DNA of 64,000 nt from Ehretia macrophylla (GCA_037974665.1 CM075765.1:15309501-15373500); one strand, 5' to 3'. Positions 21,177 through 33,417 are shown, numbered from the stretch's first letter. The notes: a model not told the origin generated them from the letters alone. Numbers and translations: made by a program.

Positions 21177-23291
21177 TTGTTCCTATACATATATTTACAA
21201 TTTGTAGACAGGATGGGGAGGTCGGAGTCGGAAGATTCCCAAGAAATAGAGGTGAGGTCCTATGGTGGGGACGAGAGTTCGTCGAGCTTGGGGTCCTCTT
21301 CGGACAGGGGCCGAGGTGGCAACAGCACCGACGAGTCTCCGGTGTCGGTTCGGCGATCCGAGTCCAGGGGGAGTGAAGATGATTGCCAAGTTATCGAGGT
21401 CCGGCAAGTGAGGGAAGAGGCCGAGGCAGATCCTTTAGCCGACCTGGGAAACTTGGGATATAAGAAAGATGCGGAGCCCTTGAACCGGTTGGAGGGAGTT
21501 GAGATACCGGAAGAGTACCTGGCTGGAGCTTCCATGGCGGAGCCAATCGAGGTAACCCCAATTAGGGCGGTCCGACCATTTCACCATCTATGATCTTGCA
21601 CTCGATGTTATCCAGCTTCCACTTCCCAGCTTCATTGTTAGCATCTTGAACCACTTTGAGCTTAGCCCAGGTCAGATGTCGCCGAATGGTTGGGTCGTCG
21701 TGGTGACGTTCTATGTGTTCTGCCTTGAGAAGGAAGTGGAACTGACCCTATGTCGGTTTAGGCATTTCTTTGTGTGCAAGCCTAACCCGAAGCAGCCAGG
21801 GTGATTCCATTTCGCAGCTCGGGTCGGCAACTCCATATTCACCAAGTGCCATTCTTCCAACAAGGGTTGGCATAACGATTATTATTGGGTGGAGCCGGCT
21901 GTGAATTCTGGCTGTAGGTCGGATTGGAATCCGAGCTTGAGAAAGAATGTCAATGACGATCCCAAACTTTCGGATGAGGAACTTGGGAAAGTCGCAGTGT
22001 TGAGGCCCGCACCAGGGACGTTGATAAACATTGACAGTGTACTTAAATGGAAGCAAATCTGGAAGTCCATGTTATTTGGTAAAGAGCCCGACCTCTCGAA
22101 AGACCATCCCCACTTGCTTCCCGAGCCCGAAGAGGACGCGGAGTCCAGCCCACCAGAGGGTCAGTTTGCAAGATCAGCGCCCGACCTCCCCATTATCCTA
22201 ACCGCCATGCCTCCTTAAGTAAGTTTTCGGCTATCTCTCACTTCCTTCTTATATTCTTTCGCAAGTATAACAGATACGAGAAGGCTCGCATACGCCCAGA
22301 TGAAAAAGAAGAATGAGGCCAGCAGCGAGGTTGCAGCGAGGTCCGACTTGGGCCCTGTCGCTCAAGGCCAAAAGCAGCGGCCCAGCGGCCAAGTACGGGA
22401 GGTCAGTACCGAGGTCTCCTCGAAGGGGACATCGGGGTCTCCACTGCCCAAGAGGTCGGGCTCGGGAGTGGCGATCCCGGAGCATTCAGCATCTCGCCCC
22501 GACAGTAAAAAATAGCCTCAGGCTGAATATTTTGGGAAGGGAAAGGCCACAGAGGTGAGCCCTCCCAGCAGAGACTTCGTGGAGGCGACCAAAGTGCGAT
22601 GGTCCCAGCGGAGCAGCTTTCGCTCGACCTGAGGACAGCCATAGTCATGGTAAGTCTTATCAGAATGTTGCCATGGTTATGTTCTTTAGCCCGGCTGACT
22701 GTTTTGCTCTCTTTCATGCAGGCCGAGTCACACCTCCTTTCAGCTCCTAGCTTTCTTGCCAAGGCCCAGGCTCACTGCGTCGAGCTCGAGCAGTGATACA
22801 TAGATACCCGAGCCGAGCTAGAGGCTTTGAGGGAGGAGGCCGCCCAAAGGCGTAAGGAGGATGCAATGGAGATCGACCGACTGAAGAAGGAGCTTGAAGC
22901 AGAAAAGTCCCAACGCGAAGCCGCGGCCAAGGACATTGAGCGCTACAAGTCGGAGAAGCGTGAAGCCGAGACGAAGCTCCGGGAGCTGGTAGACCGGGTT
23001 GGCCTCCATGGAGAGAAGGTCGTGGAAGCTTTCAAGTCCAGTGACGTGGCTGTGGACTGGTTGGCCACGGAAGGTGGGGCAATGGCCAAGTACGCCGAGC
23101 TGGAGTATTACTTCCGGGATCAAGTCGCAGCTCAGGAAAGAGCGAAGACCTTCTTTCCTGCCACCAAGAATGATTACATCGAAATCTTGGAGGCTCCCCC
23201 GCCGGAGTTCTGGGAGATTCTTGAGCTTTCGACCGACCTGACGTCGCAAGCCAAGGAGGTAATCGAATTCGTCCAGAAAGGAATGGACTAG
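21177..23291 (+). pseudogene. Antisense extra ORF region of the Tat-like element
   Basis: This stretch is coding-like on the strand opposite to gag-pol. It has an acidic and Ser-rich start (around MGRSESEDSQEIEVRS), a central part with W/F-rich spacing like the plant transposon-protein domain, and a long charged coiled-coil-like end (REEAAQRRKEDAMEIDRLKK onward). Extra antisense ORFs in this position are known from Grande, Retand and other Tat-group elements; their function is unknown. The region is a fossil, broken in several places. Confidence 0.6.
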
Positions 23292-24095
23292 GTTGGAGAC
23301 GAAGCCGAAGCTACCACCTCTGCAGCTCCGAAGTAAATTGTTGTAATCGCCCAGGTCGGGCTTTTGTAATTTCGCCCAGGTTAGGCTCTTTGTAATTGCT
23401 TTTCAATTATAATGAAATGAACATTTTGCATTTTATTCAAGTTCGTACTTGTTTAACTTTCTATTCGCAAATTTTTCTCAAGTAAGTGGGGTCGGGCCAA
23501 TATGATGGACCTTTCAAACTTAAGTATAAAGAATCGACCTGGAAGTGATTAATGAATTTTCATCCTAATCCGAGCTGGTTAAATGGGCAACTATATAATC
23601 GTCGCCGACTTGGACTCGTCAGTCCGATTAGAATTGGTCAAACTATCGTTGACAAATGTTGAGCTCGAGTTTAGACTCAAACTAACTTACCAACCCGAAG
23701 CCGGACTACACCGAGTTGGATCTTAATCCGAACTGGCGAAGTTAATCAAATTGGTATTGATTATACCCGAGCTGGAACCTAATCCGAGCTGGTTTACTTA
23801 GATTATTTAGCTCGTAATTAAGCGTGGCCACCGCGTTAATCTGAGTAGGGAGTAGCTCAATAGCTGAGGCGCTCAGGCCCAAGTCGGGTGTTGCACTGGT
23901 TTACAAAATATGTTTGTATTAAAATTGTACATGAAATACTTGGGCTTGGGGGCCGATTACAAGCAATACTTCGGCTCGGGGCCTTAGCGGAGATTTCAGC
24001 TCGGTGGCCATTACAAAAGATCTCTTCTGGTGCTCCGCGTGCCATGCATTCTTCAATTGTTTCCCGTATCTGTCGCGGAGGTAAAAGGTCCCAGT
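23292..24095. other. Noncoding spacer of the gypsy element
   Basis: Between the antisense ORF and the integrase end there is GC-moderate sequence rich in GAGCTGG and CCGAGCTGG words. I see no protein frame in it. Confidence 0.5.
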
Positions 24096-24389
24096 TCAGA
24101 CTTCTTTCACGACTTCGTACAGTCCCTCCCAGGTCGGAGAGAGTTTGTTGCTCGAGCGAGGCAAAAAGATAGATTTTCTGAGGACAAGGTCGCGAACCTT
24201 AATAGGTTTAGGCTTGACCTGTTTGGCGAAGGCTCTTTGCATGGCAGCTTTGCTGGCTAGTATCCTGATTTGAGCTTTAGCTCGGAGCTCTTCAACAAGG
24301 TCGAGCTCTTCATGGATCAGTTGTTCGTTTATTTCTGGATCATGGTGAAGGGTTCTACTGGTCGGAGACCTGATTTCCACTGGCAGCAC
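24096..24389 (-). pseudogene. Integrase C-terminal region of the gypsy element
   Basis: The minus frame has the charged linker and the end typical of plant gypsy integrases (RDLVLRK, then LSPTWEGLYEV). It is separated from the integrase core at 26677 onward only by the nested solo LTR. Confidence 0.7.
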
Positions 24390-24390
24390 C

Positions 24391-26671
24391 TGTCACACCC
24401 CGACCCAACCCCGCAAAAGGCCAAGCCCGGACCCGACACACGGACGGAGTCTCCTCTGTACCGCGGACAATCCGAAAACCCTAAAATCAACATAACACTT
24501 GCGAAAACTATAAAAACAATTCAAACAAGTCAACTTTCTTTTAAAAACATACATCCTCTTATTAACCAACTTTCCAAACCAAAATGTCATGCATACTACA
24601 CAGGTATTTATGCCACTAAACAGATAGCTGTTAGCATGCATTTCTTTACTAGTCACAAGGGTAATCTTTACATTCTTTCAACTTATACAACATAAGACAG
24701 TAGAGGCCTCAAGCTAGAAAATACATACAAGGCTACAAGCCTCAAAATTTAAGCGACCTCCACGCAATATACATAACAAGCAAGGTTCGCACAAAATCTG
24801 GTAACCAACCACCAGCAAAGCAGAGAAGTGCTATCACGGAAACACCTCCACCTGCTCCTCCTCCTCTATTACCTCGATAGGGTCTGCTTCAACTACTCCT
24901 GTAAAAATATAGTATAGAGAGGAATGAGCAAAAACTATTGCTCAGCGAGGGCAATTGGTCTCAAGGACGGAGATGAGAGGAGTATGCAATGCAATTAGCC
25001 AAGCAATGCATACAATAAACTTTTAAAGATACAAACAAGTCAATATTATAACAAGGCAAGCATTAAAGACTATAAACATTCATTCAAAGGATACGGTACT
25101 CTTTTCACGAGCAACTTTCATTCAAGGATTCGATGACGACGCGCCGGCCCAAACCACCTTATAACACCAGTTTGGAATACCCCGGAAGTATCCATCAACC
25201 TACGACCCAAATCTCCCTGGGAGGCAACCCAAGCGAGAAAGGGAATAACACCGGAGCTAGAGCAACCAACACTGGCAACCCAAGGCTACCCAGAGAGGCC
25301 CATCACTCACGCGCGAGACACTATGCAATGCAAGACTTGATACAAGACGATAAACAAGTGATAAAGCCACACGTGGGAGAATAACAAAGTAGGTTACTCT
25401 CACACGCATTAGCAGCAATTGATAAGCATTTCAATACAAATCAATTACAACAAGTATTTCAAGCAACCCTAAACATTCTATAGACATAAAGTTAAGAAAA
25501 CAAGCAAAAACACAAATCGGCCCCAACTATCAAAACACTACCATTTCCAAACGAGCCATAAGTTCTGGAAACCGACTTCGCCAACCCTCCTAGGTCACCA
25601 TAAGGCACGTCTAAAGACCCCGAAACCTTACTTTACCCTAGAACTCGCGCAAAGCCCCGATTTCCCCCTTTCTCGTTTGAACTACAACTATACCAACCAA
25701 ACACCAAACCAACGCCATAATCGCACCAAAAGTGCTTCCATGGCCTCCCGATACAATGCCAACACGCAAAATGAGAAAATGCTAAAGTCGACCTAAACGA
25801 CCCCGACTTTCCCAAAGGCATAATTCTCATTTTTTTCCACTACGCAACCCAAACAAACCATGCATTTAGGCATTTGTAGCATATCTAGCACATTTCTACA
25901 TCAACGGAAAGCATAACAGCGCAACTTCAACGTTTCAAGATTTTACTATTCACAAAACACTATTCAATTGACAATTTAATTTGCAATCACAACATTTAAC
26001 CGCAGAAAATGTTAAAAAGCTATAAATACACGTTCTACAATTGCCAAGGAACATTCTAGAAGCATCAAATCGCTTTAAACAACAATCTACGGATAAAATC
26101 TAAAAATTGCAAAGTTGATACACTAAACATTTAAATGCTCAAATAACATGATTCCCTCACCTTAGGCACTCCTAGTCGCTAGGAAAACAAAGCTAGTCAC
26201 CTCAGAAACCACCCTGCACGAGCTCACGCGAAGATTGAACGATTGAAAGATTGAAAGGTTTTTTTTTTTTCCCTTGGAGCTCACAGCCTGGACTCTATGT
26301 TCAGCTGCTGTTTTTTTTTTTATTTTCCTTTGTTTTAGCTTATTTAAGTGCTAAATTGGTCAAATGGTCAAAGGCCTATGTCAAACACTTAAAACTTGGT
26401 CAAAAGGGCCTTATTTTGTGCATTTTAAACTAAAATAACTAACACCAATTAAATTTTCAGCTAGCAACAATTAAAATATAAAATTTAAGTCATCTAAATA
26501 CTAGTTTCACTATTAGCTGAGGACTAGAAACCGATCTCTAGCTATCGCTCCCTAAATGCAATGCACGTTGCGACAGCGAGAAAGTAATAATTAATTCACA
26601 AAGAATTTAAGGAAATATAATTTTCAAAATAATAAACAAGGCATTTTCACATTTTGGGCTCAGGTATTACA
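24391..26671. mobile_element. 2.28-kb solo LTR nested in the gypsy integrase
   Basis: The insertion starts TGTCACACCCCGACCC and ends GGTATTACA, so it has TG...CA ends, and it is flanked by a 5-bp direct repeat GCACC (24386-24390 and 26672-26676). It has no coding region and no internal domain, the picture left by recombination between two LTRs. Internal landmarks (TGCTCAGCGAGGGCA, a CCGGAAGTATCC block and CCCTCACC) recur in the same order in the LTR-like fossil at 36137-51258, so both belong to one family. It is younger than the gypsy element it sits in. Confidence 0.85.
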
Positions 26672-26676
26672 GCACC

Positions 26677-27400
26677 GTTTGAGTATCGAAAGTCAGCTCG
26701 AAGGGCGATTCTCCCGTTGCCGAGATGGTGGTGGTCCGCTGAGCCCATAGCACCTCGGGAAGAATCGATGCCCACTGGCCCTTCGCTTCCTCCAGCTTGG
26801 TTTTCAGGCCCTGCAAAATGATTTGGTTAGTTCTTTCGACTTGGCCATTACTTTGAGGGTGGGCAATAGATGAGAATCTGAGGTTGATTCCGATCTCAGC
26901 ATATTTGCCTCGGAAGTATGCACTATCAAATTCCTTGCCGTGGTCAGTAACAATGATTTTCGGCACCCCCAAATCGACAAATGATGTTTTTCCATACGAA
27001 ATCCGAAGCTGCCTTTTCTGTTATCCTAGCAACACCTTCAACCTCGGGCCATTTGCTAAAGTAATCTACTGCTACGAAGACGTGCTTTTTTTGGCCAACG
27101 CTGGTTGATAATAGGCCGATAATGTCCAGACCCCACTGATAGAATGGCCACGGGCTTATCATCACCGTGAGGTCTACCGTTGACTTTCTCTGTATATTGG
27201 CGAACCTTTGGCAGGTGTCGCACTTTTTTACATACTCTTTGGCATCTTGTTCTAAAGTTGGCCAGAAATAGCCTTGTCTTAATGCCTTCTGAGCCAGAAC
27301 TTTGCCTCCCAATTGGTTTCTACATACCCCTTCATGGATTTCCCGGAGTACATAGTTTCCCTCTTCTGGCCCGACACATTTCAAGAGAGGCCAAGTGTAG
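26677..27400 (-). pseudogene. Integrase core and zinc-binding region of the gypsy element
   Basis: The minus frame shows the H2C2-like segment (YVKKCDTCQRF), the catalytic-core start (WPFYQWGLDIIG) and VFVAVDYFSKWPEVE. The later core segment around GVPKIIVTDHGKEF and RTNQIILQGLK follows. This is the standard arrangement of Ty3/gypsy integrase. It is part of the broken fossil. Confidence 0.85.
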
Positions 27401-28263
27401 GCTCTCTTGTAGAGTTGCCCACCAATTATGACAAACCTTGAGGCCTGCTTCATAAGTTTTCGAGCTGTTTTCTCATCTTTCTGGGTTATACCCCCCTCCA
27501 AGTAGTCCACGATTAGTTTGGTCCAATCTGGGCTTAAATTGAGCTCGGCCACGGCTTGCATCCCCAACTGGATACTTGGCTCAGCCACTTCCTCCACATG
27601 GACCAGTGTAGGTCGGCTCTCGCCCAAGGCCAACCTGGACAGAGCGTCAGCCTTCACATTCTCCTCCATCGGAATTTGCTGTATCATGAACCTCTTGAGC
27701 CCTGAGGTCAAATCTTTGACCTTGTTGAGGTAGGCCAGCATGGCATTATCCTTGGCTTCGAACTTTCCCGATATCTGACTAGAAACCAGTTGAGAGTCGG
27801 TGCTCAGGTCAACTGTTTGCTCGCCGAGCTGAGCTGCAATTTTCAGCCCCGTGATTACCACTTCGTATTCAGCCTCATTGTTGGATGTCAGGAAGACGAA
27901 CTTGAGGGAGTATTAGTGCTCATGCCGGGTCAGGTCAAGGATGACTACCCCGGCTCCACTTCCAGACTTCCCCGACGCCCTATCCACAAGGACCTTCCAT
28001 ACATCCTCCGGATCATGCTCGGCTCGGCCAATGCATTCTACCACAAAGTCGGCGATGGCTTGGGCTTTTATGGCTGTTCTGGGTTGGTAGGTAATGTCAA
28101 ATTGACTCAGCTCAACTGCCCATTTCAGCAGCCTACCCGATGCCTCAGGCTTGTGCATGATGGACCTGAGTGGGACATCCGTCATGACCTTAATTGGATA
28201 AGCATCAAAATATGGCTTCAGCTTTCTTGCCGCCGTAACAAGCGCAAGGGCGAGTTTTTCCAA
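27401..28263 (-). pseudogene. RNase H region of the gypsy element
   Basis: The minus frame has YFDAYPIKVMTD and LLKWAVELSQFDITYQPRTA, then VVITGLKIAAQLG with STDSQLVSSQ. These are hallmarks of the plant gypsy RNase H, including the second RNase H-like copy usual in Tat-group elements. It is part of the broken fossil. Confidence 0.8.
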
Positions 28264-28463
28264 GGAGAAGTACCTCGCCTCGGCCCCCTACAATGTTTTG
28301 CTGACATAGTAGACCGGCTTCTGCTCCTTCCCTTCCTCACGGACCATTGCTGCCGCCACCGCTGTACTTGAACATGCCAAGTATAGTACCAGCTCCTCCC
28401 TACCTCAGGTCGGGATAACAGGGGTGGCGAAGCTAGATACGTTTTTAGCTCCTGGAAGGCGTC

Positions 28464-29159
28464 CTAGCATTCTTTGGTCCACTCAAAGCTCTTAGGATTC
28501 CTCAATATCTTGAACAGGGGAGCACACTTGTCCGCTAACCTGGACATGAATCTGCTCAATGCCGCGACCTTGCCCGCTAACACCTGGACGTCCTTCACGT
28601 AAGTCGGCGGCGCCAAGTCAAGTATAGTCCGAACCTTCTCCGGGTTGGCTTCTATTCCACGGGCTATGACCATGAAGCCTAGAAACTTCCCCGCCTTGAC
28701 GCCGAATGCGCACTTTTCTGGGTTCAACTTTATCCCAAAGTGCTCCATTATGGCAAAGGCTTCAGCTAGGTCAGCTTCATGGTCTTCCGCTCTTCTGTTC
28801 TTGACTAACATGTCTTCTACATAGATCTCCATATTTCGGCCAATCTGATTTTTGAAAACCTTGTTCACTATCCGAGTGTAAGTAGCTCCAGCATTCTTGA
28901 GGCCAAAAAGCATGACCTCATAGTAGTAGAGACCTTTATCGGTGGTGAATGCAGTCTTCTCTTTGTCTTCGGGAGCAATCTTAATCTGGTTATAGCTTTT
29001 AAAGGCGTCCATGAAATAGAGTAACTCAAACCCAGAGGTGGCATCCACCATTTGATCAATCCGATGTAGGGGAAAACAGTCTTTGGGGCAAGCCTTGTTG
29101 AGGTCAGTGAAGTCAATGCATAATCTCCATCCTCCTGAGGATTTGGCCACAAGTACCAC
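28464..29159 (-). pseudogene. Reverse transcriptase region of the gypsy element
   Basis: The minus frame shows WRLCIDFTDLNKACPKD, FMDAFKSYNQI and MLFGLKNAGATY, followed by the polymerase active-site neighbourhood and KCAFGVKAGKFLGFMV. This is the Ty3/gypsy reverse transcriptase signature and the clearest domain in the element. It is part of the broken fossil. Confidence 0.9.
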
Positions 29160-29802
29160 ATTGGATAACCAGGTTGGGTATTAGATTTCCCTTATGTGAC
29201 CGGCGTCCACCAACTTGTCAACCTCTTCGGCTATAATCTGTTACTTATCATAATAGAAGTGCATGCGCTTCTGTTTTATCGGATAGTGATTCGAGTCCGC
29301 ATTCAGGTGATGCTCAATCACGACCGGGATCAATACCTGTCATATCAGAAGCTGACCATGCAAATATGTCTTCATTTTTCATAAGGAATCGGCTTATATC
29401 TTTCTTGAGGGTATCAGAGAGTTCACTTCCGATCTTTGCTCTCTTTGTTTCATCGGAGAGCTCAACCTCTTGAAGGTCTTCGGCCGGGCTCCCTCTCTTA
29501 GCATCCCTCTTCTCTTCAGGTAAATCTGGTCCCCAGCCAACCTGGTATTTGGGTCGGAGGGAATTTTCATAGCATTCCCGAGCTGAGAGCTGAGCTCCGC
29601 GGATGACGGCCATACCTACTGGGGTCGGGAATTTCAAGGCTTGGTGATAAGTTGAAGGGAAGGCCCTGAAATGGTTGAGTGCTACCCTACCTAAGATCCC
29701 ATTGTAAGTGGAGTCGCAATCCATCACAATGAAGTTGGCCTGTATCGAGACCCGCTTGTCTCCGTTTTCCAGCTTCAGATGGAGGTTGATGACCCTCTTC
29801 GC

Positions 29803-30237
29803 TCAATGGGCTTGTCCGATGAAACCAGCTAGAGTACCTCTCAACGGCCTGAGTCGGCTTCTATCCAACCCCATTTGCTCAAATACTTTAAAGAATAGGA
29901 CTTCTGCCGAGCTCCCAGTGTCTACCATCAACCTCTTTACGGTGAAGTTGGCTATTTCAGCGCTGATCACCAGTAGATCGTCATGGGGCAATATCACATC
30001 CTCCAAGTCTTCTGAGGAGAAGGTGAGTTCCTCAATTCCCGGGACCGGACCCCGTGCTAGTCCATACTCCCTACCAGCCCGAATATAACCTTTCCTGCCA
30101 GCCGAGGTCTCCCCTCTCGATGCCAATCCGCCAGCAATGGTCTCGATCACAGCCAAACGTCCGCCCCCGGCCAAGCGCCTGGGTGGACTTCTCTCTCTGT
30201 CCCTCTGATCTTGGCTCCGGGTCGACTGCTGATCCAC
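29803..30237 (-). pseudogene. Protease region of the gypsy element
   Basis: The minus frame contains VDTGSSAEVLF, the aspartic-protease active-site loop, preceded by the SSEDLEDVILPHDDLLV segment that is usual before the Tat-group protease. A linker to the reverse transcriptase follows at lower coordinates (29314-29727). It is part of the broken fossil. Confidence 0.8.
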
Positions 30238-30363
30238 GTACCTCCGGAGGTGACCTCGGGCTATCAGTGCTTCGATCTCTTATTTCAAGTCTTTGCATTC
30301 CTCGGTGGTATGACCGTAGTCCATATGGTAGCGGCAATACTTGGTTATATTGCATTTCTCATG

Positions 30364-31509
30364 TCAGCCTTTCATCTTTAGAGCTAGAGGCAGATGGTTC
30401 TGGTGTTGGATCTCCATCAGGATCTGCTCCCTCAAGGTGTTGAGGGGAGTAAAAATTGTGAACCGGGGGTTCTGCTTTGGCTGCTGAGGCTGCTTGCCTC
30501 GGTCATTTTGTACTTTATTCCCAGGTTGGGCTCTAAAGGTCTCTCCCTTCTTTCCAGTTTCATTTTTCTTATCATCATCCCTCTTCGTCTGATGGATTTC
30601 TTCCGAGTGTATGTACCCTTCTGCTCGTACCATCAGCTCGACTACAGTATCCACCGGTTCGATTGCCAATGAGGATGTAAGGGGTCCCAACCTGAGCCCA
30701 CTCTGGTAGGCCATTAATGCCATGGAGTCCTCTAGGTTGGGTATTCTGAGGGACTCTTCATTGAATCGAGCCATGTAAGCCCTCAAACTTTTCCCTCTAT
30801 GCTGCTTTACCGATAGCAATGTTGAAGTGTGGCGGGTAGCGCGTCGACTTCCCGTGAAGAGGGACAGCAAAGCCTCAGCCAGCTGATGAAAACTTGCAAT
30901 AGAGCCGGGACAAAGTTTTTGGAACCAGTCCAAGGCATTGCCAACTAGGGTGGTTGGGAATGTCTTCGTCTTCATGAGGTCGGACATGTCATGCAGAGTT
31001 ATGTGGTGGTCAAAGTTGAGCAAGTGGCTGGCCGGGTCTCCGTCCCCATTATAGACTGCCAGGTTGGGCATCCGGTTGCCGGTGGGCAGCGGCGTGGCCA
31101 GCACCTCGGGTGAAAGTGGGCTTACGCCGAGCTGGTTAATGACCTTAGCTATGGTAGCCGCAGTCTTGGCCTGCTCGGGGTCGGCTTGAGCCGCCCTTTT
31201 ACCTTTCGCCTCCTCGGGTCCCGCCATCGGCTCTAGGATGCCTTCTTCATCCCGCGCCCTCTTTCGCCTTGGGTCGGGGATGCTGAATTGCGGACGCGAG
31301 GGCCGCGGCGTAGCTTCCCGCGGAGCCGGGGAGTCCGCAACTAACCGGGCTACCTGCTCCTTGAGTTCCTCGAACATCCTCAGCATCATCCTTATCTTCG
31401 GTGACAAGCTGGAGTTGGGATCTCCATCGGTCATGGGGCTGGTTTGTGTAGCTAAGTGTATACGTTGACTCGTTCCAACGTCGGCTTGGGTTGGGTTTTG
31501 GCTAGGCAC
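30364..31509 (-). pseudogene. gag region of the gypsy element
   Basis: A 381-codon open stretch holds the retrotransposon gag domain: ASHLLNFDHHITLHDMSD, LVGNALDWFQKL and SLFTGSRRATRHTSTLLSVK with SLRAYMARFNEESL. The N-terminal part is charged and Pro-rich. It forms the virus-like particle in active relatives. It is the least damaged part of this fossil. Confidence 0.88.
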
Positions 31510-31629
31510 CTACGTGGTTTCGAGTCCCCATCCGGATTCGGTGAATCCTCTACCGGTGCGCTGTGGCTTCTCGTTTGTACCATGATGGTTTCTCAATGAG
31601 TGGTGATGAGGATGATAGAAAGAACTCGT

Positions 31630-31647
31630 TTTCCACAGACGGTGCCA
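31630..31647 (-). other. Primer-binding site of the gypsy element
   Basis: TGGCACCGTCTGTGGAAA lies 3 bp inside the 5' LTR on the element's strand. It closely resembles the TGGCGCCGTCTGTGGGAA type seen in plant Tat-group elements. I leave the matching tRNA open. Confidence 0.7.
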
Positions 31648-31650
31648 AAC

Positions 31651-32125
31651 TGTCGAGGTCGAAAACCTCGCAGCTAAGTTGGACAGCTATGCTCAAAGAG
31701 CTGAACTTTCAGGTCGGGCTCCGAGTTAAACTTTCAAGTTGGGCACTCAACCTGCACAAGGAAAAAGAAGGAAAAGGCGGGGTGATGACCCGGATTTTCT
31801 TGTCGGGCGTGCGAATGATTAGTATGTCCGAGCTGACAAGGAAGCTGAGTGCATTTAATGACGAGTTACCTCTGAAATGAAGGGGTGGAGCTCTATTTTT
31901 ACTAAATTCGGACCTGACAGCATTTAATGCGGTGCAGCTTTATGTCCCATCAAAACTTTATGTCCCATCAGGACAGTTGGCACTGAGGTCGGGGTTTTTC
32001 GGGGTCGGGGTGAAGTTGGATCAGTCATCCAGGTTGGGCATTAGCTGATATGTTCGGCTCGGCTCAGATTAGCCCGTCTCAACTCGGTATGAACATCTTT
32101 CTTCAACTCGAGATCCCCCTCGTCA
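31651..32125 (-). repeat. 5' LTR of the gypsy element
   Basis: On the plus strand it starts TGTCGAGG and ends CCTCGTCA. It aligns over its full length with 20298-20773, and CCGTC follows its outer edge. Confidence 0.92.
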
Positions 32126-32434
32126 CCGTCAATAATGATCGGACCCAATTGAATATCCCTCAATTTGGTATTATTGGTCACTTAAAAATCTTTTTATTTG
32201 CAACCTTTTTCCAAAATAGTAGAATATTAAGAGAGGCATCGGTTTCAAGTAATAACCCTAAATTATTAATGAAGAATCATGCAATGTATTAGTAACAATA
32301 ATTATCATTGAAATAACTTGTCATACATTGTTGTTTCGCTCCTAACATTAAGGAACCAAACATTATATATATATTACGGCACAATATTTTTAACTTAGTA
32401 GATATTCTTTCCTTCGTCATCATCAGTCTCATAA

Positions 32435-33417
32435 TTAAAAATTCTTGAACAATTTCCGGACTTGTTCCAGTGTGACAAAGCGCACCACAGCAAATGGACC
32501 CTGCCTTGCAATTATAGGAACAAACCCCTTGTATAGTGCCATGGGCCCCTCAGCTCTAATAGTTTTCATGGCACAATCAAGGGCCCCATTGTACGGTGGG
32601 GCCATTCCGGACTCCACTTTCATGTTCATCACCCTAGTCTTGATCATATCAACTGGATTTGATACCACCGCGGCCACAAACCCGACTGCAAAGCTCGCGG
32701 TCACGTGGGTCCCGAGCCCGTCCTTCATCACGCGCTTGTCCAATATCATTTCCTTGATCTGATCATATGATGCCAACTGTGATGCCGTCACTAGCATAGC
32801 GTGGTTCACGGTAAGTGATGAGCCGTGCCACAGGCTAGTAATTCCCTCGTTTTTAGACATCTGCGTAATTGCGTCCACCACGCTTTTGTAATTGCATCTC
32901 TGAGCCAAAGGAAGCCGACCATCGGCTTGCATGCGCACCATCGCCACGTCAGCAGTGTTGCAGACGGCGGCGCCGATACCTCCGGCCACTAGTCCCGCCG
33001 CGATCTTCCTCATCAAAGGCAAGGTGTTGGTGTTTGGGTCCGTCCATTTTTGTTTCAAGATCTCGTAAAGTCCCATTCGGGTGGTGGAGTAGAGAGTCTG
33101 GCGGAGATCAGTGGCGGACACGCCGGAAAAGAGGGCTGCAACGCCTTCTCGTTAGATGATCTTAACACCAACTCTAATGGGTCCCACACGTGGCGGTGGT
33201 GGTGGTGTTACAGGCATATGGATGTGTGTGCATGTGCCTGTGCATGACCGGCAACAGAATGGAAGGCTAGGGCAGGGCGGAGCACGGTTGTCGTCGGGGC
33301 AGCAACGGCGGCGTCGCCCTGCAACTGCATGCGGACCTTGATGAGGTCAAGTGGGTAGGTGGTGCAACCTGCAACTATGGATGCTATGCCACCTTCAGCA
33401 AATCCTTTCAAACCCAT
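32435..33417 (-). pseudogene. DIC: Mitochondrial dicarboxylate carrier (DIC/PUMP4-6 type), disrupted
   Basis: From the ATG at 33415-33417 the minus frame starts MGLKGFAEGGIASIVAG, with the first carrier signature PLDLIKVRMQ. The main part (33121 down to 32435) has LRQTLYSTTRMGLYEILKQK, the second signature NTADVAMVRMQADGR, the third NPVDMIKTRV, and the end GPFAVVRFVTLEQVRKLF. This is the plant DIC family of the inner mitochondrial membrane (six membrane spans, three repeats), which exchanges malate, oxaloacetate, succinate and phosphate or sulfate. The length of about 327 codons, without introns, fits the family (about 313 aa). Two lesions lie close together: a frame change somewhere at about 33215-33260, and a TAA at 33152-33154 in VGVKII*REG. 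The second signature has Thr where relatives have Pro. It is either a recent pseudogene or carries sequence errors. Confidence 0.88.

Larger units (their letters stand above)
20298..32125 (-). mobile_element. Fossil Ty3/gypsy (Tat-like) LTR retrotransposon
   Basis: Two LTRs of about 475 bp bound the element: 20298-20773 (3' LTR) and 31651-32125 (5' LTR). Target duplications of CCGTC lie outside them (20293-20297 and 32126-32130). On the minus strand the order is primer-binding site, gag, protease, reverse transcriptase, RNase H, integrase, then an antisense extra ORF and a polypurine tract. The order places it in Ty3/gypsy, and the antisense ORF between pol and the 3' LTR is typical of the Tat/Grande/Retand group. 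The LTRs differ at roughly 37 of 475 positions counted by eye (about 8%); at 1.3e-8 substitutions per site per year that is about 3 million years. The coding region is broken by several changes and by a nested solo LTR, so it is not an active copy. Confidence 0.93.

Noticed and set aside
22249-22762. Several overlapping frames on both strands
   Set aside because: Shadows within the antisense coding region of the fossil gypsy element.
25133-25384. 83-codon plus-strand ORF in the solo LTR
   Set aside because: LTRs of this family are noncoding, and the related LTR-like fossil has no matching frame.
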